In this document: positions 1 through 8,131 of the stretch, in pieces
Layout of the letters: the number at the start of each line of letters is the position of its first letter
Numbering within the stretch: position 1 is the stretch's first letter
Origin: Sedimentisphaerales bacterium
GTDB taxonomy: Bacteria; Planctomycetota; Phycisphaerae; Sedimentisphaerales; Anaerohalosphaeraceae
Direction of reading: 5' to 3'
Length of the DNA stretch: 38,374 bases
Assembly (NCBI GenBank): GCA_016930745.1
Contig: JAFGGE010000238.1
Span: 1 to 38,374 of the forward strand
Program-made: the position numbers and the translations under genes
Notes under the pieces: model-generated
What the model saw: the letters and a program-made list of their open reading frames with translations, nothing else
Told to the model about the DNA's origin: nothing
Databases searched by the model: none

Positions 1-365
1 ATGAAGAACCCATCGATATGGAACAGGCCGCCGAGTATTGCCGTCAAACGATCGAGCGGTTCCTTCCGCTGGCCAGCGGAAACGTGATCAATATCAATAT
101 CCCCCGCCTGTCCGAGGGAAAACCCAAGGGAGTCAAAGTCGTGCCGCATGCCGCGACCGGTTTTCGAGAGGGATATGAGGCAAAAACCGGCGAGGACGGC
201 CAGATCATTTATACGTTTACCAACGGCGTTCCCCAACACGCAGACCATACGGAGGGAACGGATACCCGCTGGCTTGCGGATGGATATATCACGGTCACGG
301 CCCTGCGCCTGGATATGAATGATTCGTTGCGAAACGATCAGCTTCGAAGATTGTTCGAGAGGTAA
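1..365 (+). CDS. surE: 5'/3'-nucleotidase SurE, C-terminal part
   Basis: This is the 3' end of a gene that begins left of the window; the frame is open from base 3 and ends at TAA 363-365. About 120 residues are present. The segment NVININIP, the later G-rich turn (GEDGQIIYTF), and the closing EGTDTRWLADGYITVTAL followed by a short hydrophilic tail match the C-terminal half of SurE, a metal-dependent nucleoside-monophosphate phosphatase of the cytoplasm. The catalytic aspartates lie in the missing N-terminal half, so activity cannot be judged here. The ATG at 18 is an internal methionine, not the start. The next gene follows after 59 bases on the same strand and may be cotranscribed. The identification rests on the C-terminal signature only, but that signature is distinctive. 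Confidence 0.88.
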   Translation, partial: EEPIDMEQAAEYCRQTIERFLPLASGNVININIPRLSEGKPKGVKVVPHAATGFREGYEAKTGEDGQIIYTFTNGVPQHADHTEGTDTRWLADGYITVTALRLDMNDSLRNDQLRRLFER

Positions 366-424
366 TCGGCGCCGATCATTCCCGGATTCGCTTCCTGTGG
401 GAGAGGTTGGAAAGGGAAACGACA

Positions 425-1003
425 ATGACAAATATCCTGGAAGAACCCTGGCTTTTACTTTTTGTCTCACTGGTGGCGCTGGGAGGTATCGTTTTATTTC
501 GGCAAAGCGGCGCCGGGCAGCAGTCGGGCGGAAAGCTCTTTCTGATTCCGTTGGGTATCGCCCTTCTGGGTTTCGGGCTGGATCGTTTTATTAAAACCGA
601 TCGGGAAAAGATTGAATCGACGTTGAATCGCTCGATTCGATTTGCCCGCACACGGAACTTCGAGGATTTTGACACTATCTTTTCGCCAAACTATTCCGAT
701 GCGTTTCATCGTAATCGGGACCAGTTGCGGCAATTCTGTGAATCTTCTCTGGCGATGGCCGATATCGAGCGGCTTAGCAAAAGGCGATTCTTATTAACCA
801 TCAGAAAAGATGCCGCGGAAGCGGATCTGAGCGTGATGGTGCGATTGCGGGGATTGACGCGGGAATATGCGGGATCGAAAAGCCTGTTCTTTGTGGAAGC
901 GAGGCTGTATTTCGAGGCCATGCCGGACGGTCGATGGATGATTCGCTCCTGCGAACTGGTCTCGCTGAACAATCAGCCGTTTAACTGGGGTGGCGTGCCT
1001 TAG
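425..1003 (+). CDS. small two-helix membrane protein, function unknown
   Basis: A protein of 192 residues that I do not recognise. It opens with two hydrophobic helices (about residues 7-25 and 36-52) separated by a short Gly/Gln/Ser loop. A soluble, charged domain of about 130 residues follows, with a helix-helix-strand pattern and a WMIRSCEL strand near the end, somewhat like small NTF2-like folds; that fold suggestion is only inference. An in-frame TTG at 407 would add six residues, but ATG 425 is preceded by an AAAGGG ribosome-binding site at 411-416 with good spacing, so I use it. It lies 59 bases after surE in the same direction, and its stop overlaps the stop of the convergent response-regulator gene by four bases. 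Confidence 0.7.
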   Translation: MTNILEEPWLLLFVSLVALGGIVLFRQSGAGQQSGGKLFLIPLGIALLGFGLDRFIKTDREKIESTLNRSIRFARTRNFEDFDTIFSPNYSDAFHRNRDQLRQFCESSLAMADIERLSKRRFLLTIRKDAAEADLSVMVRLRGLTREYAGSKSLFFVEARLYFEAMPDGRWMIRSCELVSLNNQPFNWGGVP

Positions 1004-1425
1004 GCATTCCGGACAGCGGCTTTTCGGTTTTCGACGACGGTTTCTATCTTTTCCAGCAGCTCGCTCAGGTCAAACGGCTTGACAATGTAATCATCGATTC
1101 CGGCCGCATGGGCGCGGGCGATATCCTGCGCCTGGCTGCGGGCGGTCAGCATAATGACCGAGACATCCTGGCCGTCGGGACGTTTGCGTAAAGTTTCCAG
1201 CATTTCCAGACCATCCATGAGGGGCATGATCACATCCAGAAGAATCACGTCCGGATGCCCCTCCTCGAAGCGTTCCAGCCCTTCTTTTCCGTTGCCGGCG
1301 GTAAAGACTTTGTAGTCGTTCATCTCCAGCCGGTCTTGCAGGGTCTGGACGATGTTCGGCTCGTCGTCAATGACGAGAATCTTCGTTTTATTCGCTTTTT
1401 TCCTGAGTCCGAAAAAATCAAACAT
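1000..1425 (-). CDS. receiver-only response regulator
   Basis: A 141-residue single-domain CheY-like protein. The acidic pair D20-D21, the phospho-acceptor D64 (in ILLDVIMP), the conserved threonine T94 and the lysine K116 in the KPF motif are all present, so it should be phosphorylated in the usual way. There is no DNA-binding or enzymatic output domain, so it must act through protein contacts or as a phosphate relay. A short basic leader (about 12 residues) precedes the receiver fold. GGGAGA lies a few bases before the ATG. It follows the histidine kinase gene by 40 bases on the same strand, and the two almost certainly form a cognate pair. Its 3' end overlaps the convergent membrane-protein gene by four bases. 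Confidence 0.93.
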   Translation of the reverse strand: MFDFFGLRKKANKTKILVIDDEPNIVQTLQDRLEMNDYKVFTAGNGKEGLERFEEGHPDVILLDVIMPLMDGLEMLETLRKRPDGQDVSVIMLTARSQAQDIARAHAAGIDDYIVKPFDLSELLEKIETVVENRKAAVRNA

Positions 1426-1465
1426 GGCCGTCTCCCTATCGCTTCATGCATCCGGGCGTATCCGG

Positions 1466-3217
1466 TTAAAACAGAGGTTTCATGCGATGGCGGACGATCC
1501 GTTCCAGGTCCAAAGGATCGCCTGCATCTGCCGGATAGACGCCTAGACCAACCATCGGCAGAATCGGAACCTCTTTCAACTTCTTCTTATAAGGATTGCC
1601 TATAATTTTACGAATCCTCCCGACTAGCTTGGCCGCACGGTCCGAAAAACGCCCGCCAAGCACAAAAACCGTCTCCCCCACACTCATCCGCACGGCCAGG
1701 TCGCCGTCCCCCGTCAGCAACGAATGGGATTCCGTAAGGATTTTCTCCACAGCCTTCCCATCAAGTCCGATAAGTTTTGGCCCGTCTGTGCCCGTTGGGC
1801 CATAACGAAAAATCATCATTCCGATTTCCGTGTCCCCGATACAGCCCGGACGAATCAGGCCTTGGATGTGTTTTTCGAGCAAAACGTGGGGATCGGTCTT
1901 GGGAAGACAGATCGAGAAACGGCTTCCTTTGCCTTTGTCGCTTTGCACCTGTATGGAACCTCCATGGGCGGCGACAATCCCCTGGCAGATAGACAGCCCC
2001 AGTCCCGATCCCTGCGAGCCCGGTCCGGATTTTCGATGGATCTGATAAAACTTGTGGAAAATCCGTTCGCGCAAATGCGGCTCGATGCCGATGCCGGTAT
2101 CTTCGATTTCCAGGACGACCTGATCCTGCCGCTCATACAAACGGAACCGGACAGCGCCGCCCGATTCGGTAAACTTAAAGGCATTGTCCATCAGATTCCG
2201 TATTACCTGAGCGATCCGGCGCGCATCGACATATACAGGCTGAATCCAGACGGGAACCGCTGTGTCGATACGAATCTTCTTCTGCCTAGCCGCCGGGGCA
2301 TACTCCTGAATGATCCGCCCGATCAAATCCGTCAGGTTTGTGACGGCCGGACAGATCGGCATGGACCCGGCTTCCAGTTTGGCCATATCCAGAAGGGCAT
2401 TAATCAGATCGGCCAATCGATGGCAGTCGCCTTTCATGGTGGCCAGATACGTACGCGTCTTGGAGGAAATACGCCCGGTTACTCCGGCCTGGATATTGGA
2501 AACCGTGTTTTGAATGCTCGTCAAGGGCGTGCGAAGCTCGTGCGATATGGATGTGATAAAGTCGCTTTTGGCCGTTTCCGCAGCGCGTTGTTCCGTAATA
2601 TCGCGCACCATCGCCACATGGCCCAGGAAATGGCTCCACTCGTCATACATGGGAGTCCACCGCACCTGGAGAATGCGGTCGTTTTCCATCCTGATTATAT
2701 TCTCGCCTTCCGCGGTGGCCTGTGCCTGTACAATCTCATCCCGGAGGTGAAAGCGTTCCATCGCTCCGGAAACGGCCTCCAGCGATCCGTCTTGCTCTCC
2801 CGTCAGGAGCCGCCGGGCGGCCGGATTGGCGTTTTCGATCCGACCTTTTCGATCCAGAATGATCAGGCCTTCGCTGAGGTTGTTTATGGCGATTTCCAGT
2901 TTGCTTTTTTCATTTTGCGCGAGGGTCCGTATTGACTCCTGTACCAGATCCAACGAATCGGCCAGCCCGCCTTCCACCTGGCTTTGGAGACTGTGCAGCA
3001 TGGCCTGCGTCGCTTCCAACTCATCCAGCAAACCCGCCAGGAGGTCCTCTTTGGACAGGACAATCGTCTTATCGTGTTCCATACGAACGCAATCGTATCC
3101 CAATTCCTGCATCCGAAAAAGGGCCTCTTCGACAGGAGTATCAGCACTGAGAATCAATGCGCTCTCCGATCTTTCACCGGATTCGCCGATCTGAATGAGG
3201 TCCGCTATTCGCACCAA
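1466..3217 (-). CDS. sensor histidine kinase with CBS-like head and degenerate GGDEF-like tail
   Basis: A soluble kinase of about 583 residues with no membrane helix. In order: a CBS-half-like segment (about 20-65; SADTPVEEALFRMQELGYDC), a coiled linker, a PAS domain (about 110-210), HisKA with the phospho-acceptor histidine in SISHELRTPL (H226), and an HATPase domain with N box, DTGIG (373-377) and GSGLGL (403-408). After the ATPase comes an extra domain of about 130 residues with strand and helix spacing like a GGDEF domain, but the GGDEF motif is replaced by SVGETVF, so it is probably not a cyclase. The start is uncertain: the frame is open to a TTG at 3274, but TTG 3217 or GTG 3214 follow a GGGGA ribosome-binding site and begin the recognisable protein. 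It lies between hisS and its response regulator. Confidence 0.9.
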   Translation of the reverse strand: MVRIADLIQIGESGERSESALILSADTPVEEALFRMQELGYDCVRMEHDKTIVLSKEDLLAGLLDELEATQAMLHSLQSQVEGGLADSLDLVQESIRTLAQNEKSKLEIAINNLSEGLIILDRKGRIENANPAARRLLTGEQDGSLEAVSGAMERFHLRDEIVQAQATAEGENIIRMENDRILQVRWTPMYDEWSHFLGHVAMVRDITEQRAAETAKSDFITSISHELRTPLTSIQNTVSNIQAGVTGRISSKTRTYLATMKGDCHRLADLINALLDMAKLEAGSMPICPAVTNLTDLIGRIIQEYAPAARQKKIRIDTAVPVWIQPVYVDARRIAQVIRNLMDNAFKFTESGGAVRFRLYERQDQVVLEIEDTGIGIEPHLRERIFHKFYQIHRKSGPGSQGSGLGLSICQGIVAAHGGSIQVQSDKGKGSRFSICLPKTDPHVLLEKHIQGLIRPGCIGDTEIGMMIFRYGPTGTDGPKLIGLDGKAVEKILTESHSLLTGDGDLAVRMSVGETVFVLGGRFSDRAAKLVGRIRKIIGNPYKKKLKEVPILPMVGLGVYPADAGDPLDLERIVRHRMKPLF

Positions 3218-3345
3218 GGTTTCAATTCCCCAAAATCCCCTTTTCCATGACGGAGTATATCCACACAAACACAATGCCTACCCTGTATCGACAAAACGGC
3301 GGTTGTAATTAATCGATGCCGAAGGGAAGAAAAAAAACGATTTTC

Positions 3346-4647
3346 TCAGGACGTAAGGTCCGATAGAAACTGATTATACAGGATAGATCGCTGATCGCCG
3401 CTCTGCATATCCTTTAGAATGAGTCGATTCTCTTTGGTCATTTCCTGCCCAAAAATAATACTCTGGGCGGTATGGGCGGCCGAGGCCAGCTTGAGCTGTT
3501 TTCCCAATCCGGCGGTTTTATAAACGCAGTCCGCGGAAAAGCCGAGCCGCCGGAGGGTGGCCGTCAGGGCTATGGCCCCGGACATCAACCCCTCCTCCAG
3601 ACAGCAGATATAATAATCCAGTTTTCGTGTAGGCAGAGTGTCGGAAAGAAGGCCCTTTTCACGCAGGAGGATTTCCAGCACGCAATCCCCCATGCCCATC
3701 CCAGTCGCGGCGATGGCAGGCCCGCCAAAATCCCTCAGGAGATTATCGAACCGCCCCCCGCCGCAAATCGCGCGAAGATCGCCCGAAACGGCGTGCACCT
3801 CGAATACCATCCCCGTGTAATAGGCCAGACCACGAACGATCCCCATGTCGAAACGGCAAAAATCGCCTATCCCCATCAGGTCCAGAAGCAAGAACAGCTT
3901 CTTTAATTCCTCCAGAGCGGCCTTGGCCGGTTCCTCCATCCGGATGACCTGGGGAATGTCGTCGGGGGATTGAACTTCCATCAGAGAACGAATCCTGGCC
4001 GCCTGATCTTTGTCGGAAACCGCTTTGGCAAGCATCTCGTCAAAGGCCTCGCAAGGCAGCTTGGATTTCTTATCCAGCAAGGCGTACAGCGGTTCCAGCT
4101 TGCTCCCGTCAATCCCGATACTTTGCAGCAGGGCGGCCAGCAGCCGGCGGCTGGATATCCTGGCCTGAATGTCTGCTGCGGTCAGGCCGGTGCTTTGCAG
4201 ATAATCCAGCGCTGTGAAGATAACCTCCGCATCCGCCCGCGGATCGTCCACGTCAATGATGTCCACATTCCATTGGAAAAACTCGCGCAGACGCCCTTTC
4301 TGGGGGCGTTCCGCCCGGCATAAACGCGGCACGGAAAACCATTTGATCGGACGAGCCAGGGCATTGATCTGCTGATTGACCATCCGGGCCAGGGTGGGAG
4401 TGATTTCCGGCCGGATCGCCAGCTCCCGTCCCCCGCGGTCGGTAAAATGAAAAAGCTGCTCGACAATCTCCTGGCCGCTTTTGACCTGATACATGGTCAG
4501 ATGTTCAAAAACCGGGCCGTCATATTCTTCAAATCCGCTACGGTTGGAGGCGGCTTTCCATCCGTCCACGATGAAATTGCGCACCGCCATTACCGATGGA
4601 TAGAAATCGCGTGTCCCTTTGACCGATGGTATTTTCATTGACCCCAT
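3346..4647 (-). CDS. hisS: histidine-tRNA ligase
   Basis: Class II aminoacyl-tRNA synthetase of 433 residues that charges tRNA-His in the cytoplasm. Motif 2 is visible around residues 106-126 (FSVPRLCRAERPQKGRLREF), the histidine-binding loop RGLAYYTG at 272-279, the GGGR turn at 296-299, and motif 3 around 315-321, followed by a typical C-terminal anticodon-binding domain. The loop has alanine where many bacterial enzymes have aspartate (RGLDYYTG), a variant I believe occurs in one HisRS subgroup. ATG 4647 is preceded by AGGG at good spacing; a second ATG four codons on is an alternative. It follows the cysteine-cluster gene by 48 bases and precedes the histidine kinase by 71 bases without a visible terminator, so the four genes may share one transcript. 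Confidence 0.97.
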   Translation of the reverse strand: MGSMKIPSVKGTRDFYPSVMAVRNFIVDGWKAASNRSGFEEYDGPVFEHLTMYQVKSGQEIVEQLFHFTDRGGRELAIRPEITPTLARMVNQQINALARPIKWFSVPRLCRAERPQKGRLREFFQWNVDIIDVDDPRADAEVIFTALDYLQSTGLTAADIQARISSRRLLAALLQSIGIDGSKLEPLYALLDKKSKLPCEAFDEMLAKAVSDKDQAARIRSLMEVQSPDDIPQVIRMEEPAKAALEELKKLFLLLDLMGIGDFCRFDMGIVRGLAYYTGMVFEVHAVSGDLRAICGGGRFDNLLRDFGGPAIAATGMGMGDCVLEILLREKGLLSDTLPTRKLDYYICCLEEGLMSGAIALTATLRRLGFSADCVYKTAGLGKQLKLASAAHTAQSIIFGQEMTKENRLILKDMQSGDQRSILYNQFLSDLTS

Positions 4648-4695
4648 CCAATCCCTGCCATAAACCTTGTCTCTGCCTGTTCCGCGAAAATGCCG

Positions 4696-5130
4696 CTAGA
4701 CATTTTTTTTGCGTTTTTTCTTCTTGTTCTTCTGGACGAGTTTCTCAAAGACGCGGTCGCCGAATTTGATTTTCATATACTCCTCCATCTGCTTGGCGCT
4801 GGTAAAGTGCAACTCATAATCGTATTCGGCGCCGGTAAAATCGCAATCCTGGGTTTTATACCCCCGACAGATTTTGGGACGCATAGGATAGATTTGACAG
4901 GTATAATCCTGATCAGACAAAGAAAGACATGTATTCAAGACATTCAGATACCAGTCGCCCTCTTCCACGAAAACCGTCACATTTTCATGGCACAAATACC
5001 ATCGTATATCATCGTAATCATCCCAATCCTCGGGAGTTTCTATCGGTAAGGCAAAATACCGACAACACAATCCGGTGCATTTCTCGCATTGGCCTTTCGC
5101 GGCCCGTTTCTTTTTTGATTTCGACGCCAA
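4696..5130 (-). CDS. YkgJ-type cysteine-cluster protein (UPF0153-like)
   Basis: A 144-residue protein with the CxxCxxxCC signature near the N-terminus (C15, C18, C22, C23) and further cysteines in NTCLSL, TCQIYPMRPKICRGY and QDCDF, matching the YkgJ/UPF0153 family of putative Fe-S- or zinc-binding proteins of unknown role. The C-terminus is strongly lysine-rich (QKNKKKKRKKNV), and so is the N-terminus. The start codon is TTG: the AAGGAG ribosome-binding site eight bases upstream fixes it. A consensus promoter (5195-5223) lies in front, so this is probably the first gene of an operon with hisS and the two-component pair. The metal it binds cannot be told from sequence. Confidence 0.88.
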   Translation of the reverse strand: MASKSKKKRAAKGQCEKCTGLCCRYFALPIETPEDWDDYDDIRWYLCHENVTVFVEEGDWYLNVLNTCLSLSDQDYTCQIYPMRPKICRGYKTQDCDFTGAEYDYELHFTSAKQMEEYMKIKFGDRVFEKLVQKNKKKKRKKNV

Positions 5131-5194
5131 AAATACCGCTCCTTACGAATTCACATTTCCATCCTATTCTTTCGACTCACACTGGGAAGGGGAC

Positions 5195-5223
5195 ATTATA
5201 AAAAGCCGTTTCGAGTCCGTCAA
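5195..5223 (-). promoter_or_regulatory. sigma70-type promoter for the YkgJ-hisS-kinase operon
   Basis: On the minus strand, TTGACG (5218-5223) and TATAAT (5195-5200) are separated by exactly 17 bases. The predicted start lies about 60 bases before the TTG start codon. A 10-base direct repeat covers the spacer and the region just upstream. Confidence 0.75.
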
Positions 5224-5240
5224 GAAAACACCGTTTCGAG
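5206..5240. repeat. direct repeat CCGTTTCGAG, two copies
   Basis: CCGTTTCGAG occurs at 5206-5215 and 5231-5240, 25 bases apart. One copy sits in the promoter spacer and the other just upstream of the -35 box, which would suit a repressor or activator site. The repeat could also be chance. Confidence 0.5.
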
Positions 5241-5246
5241 GGTTTT

Positions 5247-5966
5247 TCAACGAGACAGATCCGTCGGGGCTGTATCCGCGAAAATACGATCCAGCAGGAT
5301 ATGAAGTCGGTCACGAAGGCCTGGAATATGTCGGTATCCGGCCCGGATCGCCTCTGCCGTTTGTATCCAGGGTCCCTGTTCCAGCTCCTCGGAACAATAC
5401 TGAAGCATCTTTTCGATGCTTTGCGGTGTATATTCGATATGAAACTGTAAGGCAAGTACGTTATTTTCGTATTGGAAAGCCTGGTTTTCGCAGGCCTCGC
5501 TGCCGGCCAGACGGACAGCGCCCGGAGGTATCGCAAAGGTGTCCCCGTGCCAATGAAAGACCTTCAGATAAGGAGCAAAGTCACGCCAATAAGACATACT
5601 CAGGGCCTGTTCGGTAAAAACAATGTCATACCATCCGATTTCCTTATGATCCTGCCGGGAAATCTTTGCCCCCAGTACATCGGCGATCAGTTGGGCCCCC
5701 AGGCATACGCCCAGAACTGGTTTACCATTCTCTAGGGTCTCTTGGATCCACTTTTTTTCCTCCGTGAGCCAGGGATATATATTCTCCTCATACACATTCA
5801 TCGGACCACCCATGATTACGGTTGCCTCAAAGGCTTCCATAGGAGGAAGGGAATCGCCGCCATAGAGATGGATGCGAAACAACTCATGCCGACGCCGCGC
5901 CGCCCACTGTCCGATTTCCGCCTCATTCTCAAAAGGCACATGCATTACGCAGCAGATTCGCATCAT
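5247..5966 (-). CDS. class I glutamine amidotransferase (GMP-synthase-like GATase domain)
   Basis: A 239-residue stand-alone glutaminase domain of the GuaA-N type. The nucleophile C88 lies in GVCLGAQ, and the partner residues H176 and E178 lie in FHIEYT, so the triad is complete and glutamine hydrolysis to ammonia is expected. There is no synthetase domain in the protein, so it must supply ammonia to another enzyme or hydrolyse a gamma-glutamyl compound directly. It starts 39 bases after the ATP-grasp ligase gene on the same strand, with a weak GGA ribosome-binding site and two adjacent ATG codons. Together with the ligase and the metallopeptidase it forms a three-gene cluster; it is the last gene. 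The true substrate is unknown; stand-alone proteins of this type are often annotated vaguely as GMP synthase. Confidence 0.9.
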   Translation of the reverse strand: MMRICCVMHVPFENEAEIGQWAARRRHELFRIHLYGGDSLPPMEAFEATVIMGGPMNVYEENIYPWLTEEKKWIQETLENGKPVLGVCLGAQLIADVLGAKISRQDHKEIGWYDIVFTEQALSMSYWRDFAPYLKVFHWHGDTFAIPPGAVRLAGSEACENQAFQYENNVLALQFHIEYTPQSIEKMLQYCSEELEQGPWIQTAEAIRAGYRHIPGLRDRLHILLDRIFADTAPTDLSR

Positions 5967-6005
5967 TGTTTTTCCATCGAAACCATCATAATATATTTGA
6001 TTCTT

Positions 6006-7010
6006 TTATGCCCTACGCTGCATGGCCTGTCGGAGAATTCGATGGATCAGATCTTCATAGGAAACGCCTCCCCGCTCGGCGGATTCGGCGACTTCTTCCC
6101 CATACGCCAGATCGGGATTAGGATTGGCTTCCAGAATAGCCATCTTGCCTTCGGGAGTAACGCGCAGATCGATTCTGCCATAATCACGTAGATGCAATAT
6201 ACGATATACTTTTTTACACACCCGAGCGATAGACTCGGCCAGATCGGAGTCGACCTCCGCAAAACCGAATTTGATTCCCCACTTTTTACGATATTCAGGA
6301 TTCCATTTCACCTGGGACGTCGCCATACTGGGACCGCCGATGTCATTGGCGTGAAAAAATTCACGAAAGGGAAATACCGTCAATCGCTTATTGCCCAGCA
6401 GCGTCACATATAATTCCCGGCCCTGAACATATTCTTCGGCAATCGCATGCTGCTCCCAGCGATCATGGACGTATTCCACACGTTCTCGCAAGGCCTGTTC
6501 ATCCCAGACCAGGGAGGCATTGGAAATCCCATCCGAGCCATCCTCCAACGCCGGCTTTATCACCATCGGAAATCGGATGGATTTGGGTATTTTTACTTTT
6601 TTACCGAGCGGCAGCGCCAGGAATCCCGGAACTCGAATCCGATGAACCGCCAGGAGTTGTTTACAGAGGCATTTGTCGCGGCACAGCAGCAATCCCAAGG
6701 ATCCGGCCCCGGTAAAGGGCAATTGCAGCATCTCCAGTACCGATACAATATTTTTATCGAAAGTGCGAAATCCGCGAAATTGCTCTGTGAGATTAAACAC
6801 GACATCCGGGGCCTGTTCCTGGAGCTTTCCGATCATATCCGGCAGGTTATCGTACACCCCGACAATCGAAACGCGATGGCCGAGAATTCGCAGCGCTTCG
6901 ACCACATGGTATTCGGTCATAGGCTCCCGGGGGGCCCCCGTGAATTCCGGATCGTCCGGAGAAATGGTCCCTTCATCCACCAGTACGGTGACATGCCATT
7001 GTGTTTTCAT
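6006..7010 (-). CDS. D-Ala-D-Ala-ligase-like ATP-grasp enzyme
   Basis: A 334-residue ATP-grasp ligase, which would activate a carboxylate as acyl phosphate and join it to an amine. The N-terminal Rossmann-like part contains DVVFNLTEQ, the ATP-binding strand has VIKP (K152) followed by a DGSDGIS loop, the hinge has IAEEYVQGREL (192-200), and the metal-binding residues are D281 and E294/N296 in RIDLR and ILEANPNPDL. The start is ATG 7010, which overlaps the stop of the metallopeptidase gene as ATGA; the open frame runs further upstream but is then inside that gene. The length and motifs resemble D-Ala-D-Ala ligase, yet the context has no murein genes, so a different amide or peptide product is likely. 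The overlap implies translational coupling with the peptidase. Confidence 0.9.
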   Translation of the reverse strand: MKTQWHVTVLVDEGTISPDDPEFTGAPREPMTEYHVVEALRILGHRVSIVGVYDNLPDMIGKLQEQAPDVVFNLTEQFRGFRTFDKNIVSVLEMLQLPFTGAGSLGLLLCRDKCLCKQLLAVHRIRVPGFLALPLGKKVKIPKSIRFPMVIKPALEDGSDGISNASLVWDEQALRERVEYVHDRWEQHAIAEEYVQGRELYVTLLGNKRLTVFPFREFFHANDIGGPSMATSQVKWNPEYRKKWGIKFGFAEVDSDLAESIARVCKKVYRILHLRDYGRIDLRVTPEGKMAILEANPNPDLAYGEEVAESAERGGVSYEDLIHRILRQAMQRRA

Positions 7011-8047
7011 AAACGCCCCCTCATGACAGCCCGATTGGTCCCGCCTGCAATGGCCGTCATCAGGCTGACCACTGCCATTACAGTATCCAAATCCAATCTG
7101 GCATAAAGCCCAAGGGCATCGCAACGCGTTCCAAAACGAATCAGCAATTGATGGAGATCGTATTTTCGATGGCCGGTCCATCGGGCCACATGATCCACGA
7201 TCTGCTTTCGGTGTTCGCGAAGCAGTTTGGATGCTTTCATGCATTTTCGTCCTTTGGACCGCGTCAGAAAGACTTCCTTGAGGCTGTCATCATAAAATCC
7301 CTGGAAATCGCTGCCCAGGCTCTTGCGCTTTCGTTCATAGTATGCCGCCAGAGTGGAACGCATCCTCTGTGCCGACCAGGGCGGATCGTTTCGGGCCGTG
7401 ACCAGAGGCGGTTGTTGGCCGATACGAGAGGCCAGAGAGTCGATATAGTTCAGTTTTTTGATCGCGGGCCAGCCCTGATATTTCGGTTTCCAGGAATTCC
7501 CCGGATTCAGCCAGACAGCGAACGTCTCGGCAAAATCCTCATCCGGATGGGACTGGGCATAATGGTTGTCCAGATGGACCACATAGCGGCGGGAATACGG
7601 CTGATAGGAATAGGAGTCGGAATATCTCTCTGAAAACGAACCGAAAAGCTGTCGCCAACGGGTGCGACGGAAGAGCCGGTAGGCATAATTGAACGCATGG
7701 CCGCACTCATGCCGTAACAGTCTCATGCAACTCTGCTCGTCGCCTCCTTCCACTTCATACATCATGTCGAATTCGATCTTCTTGAGACGCGGATGAGCCA
7801 GGCAAAAAGGGATCCCGATAATGGGTTCTTTATCCGGGCATAGCCACTCATCGGCCAGATAACAGGAAGGTTGAAAACAAAGGCCTCGTTCTTCCAGTTC
7901 GGAATACATTCTCTCGATCAGAGGTTCTAAAGGAGAATCGGTAATCCGCAGTCCCAGATCCTTAATCCGAAGCTGCAATATTTCCTCGTCCGGCAGGGAT
8001 TCCCAGTGAATCGGATGTGCTGTAACGCTCAAAAGGTCCTTCTCCAT
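7007..8047 (-). CDS. putative zinc-binding metallopeptidase
   Basis: A 346-residue protein with the HExxH zinc motif as HECGH (H113, E114, H117) in LLRHECGHAFNYAY, followed about 50 residues later by AQSHPDEDFAETFAVWL, whose acidic residues (E170 or E174) are good candidates for the third zinc ligand. It resembles the family annotated as putative zinc-binding metallopeptidase. No signal peptide or membrane helix is visible, so it is probably cytoplasmic. The region after residue 200 is basic and helical. The ATG at 8047 has no strong ribosome-binding site, and stops lie just upstream in frame. It is the first gene of a cluster with an ATP-grasp ligase (ATGA overlap) and a glutamine amidotransferase, which points to trimming or processing of a peptide or amide made by the ligase. 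The substrate is unknown. Confidence 0.82.
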   Translation of the reverse strand: MEKDLLSVTAHPIHWESLPDEEILQLRIKDLGLRITDSPLEPLIERMYSELEERGLCFQPSCYLADEWLCPDKEPIIGIPFCLAHPRLKKIEFDMMYEVEGGDEQSCMRLLRHECGHAFNYAYRLFRRTRWRQLFGSFSERYSDSYSYQPYSRRYVVHLDNHYAQSHPDEDFAETFAVWLNPGNSWKPKYQGWPAIKKLNYIDSLASRIGQQPPLVTARNDPPWSAQRMRSTLAAYYERKRKSLGSDFQGFYDDSLKEVFLTRSKGRKCMKASKLLREHRKQIVDHVARWTGHRKYDLHQLLIRFGTRCDALGLYARLDLDTVMAVVSLMTAIAGGTNRAVMRGRL

Positions 8048-8131
8048 CGTTTCAGACAGAATGACGATCGGGTCAATTGCCTCATCAGCCGCCCCTGTTG
8101 TCTATTTTCCACTTTTTCTTGTCGCCAATCC

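Noticed and set aside
1724..2935. 403-residue + strand frame opposite the histidine kinase
   Set aside because: It is antisense to HisKA/HATPase motifs and has no recognisable domain.
6006..7244. Longer version of the ATP-grasp ligase starting at 7244
   Set aside because: The extra 78 residues overlap the metallopeptidase gene in another frame, and the ATGA overlap at 7007-7010 marks the natural start.
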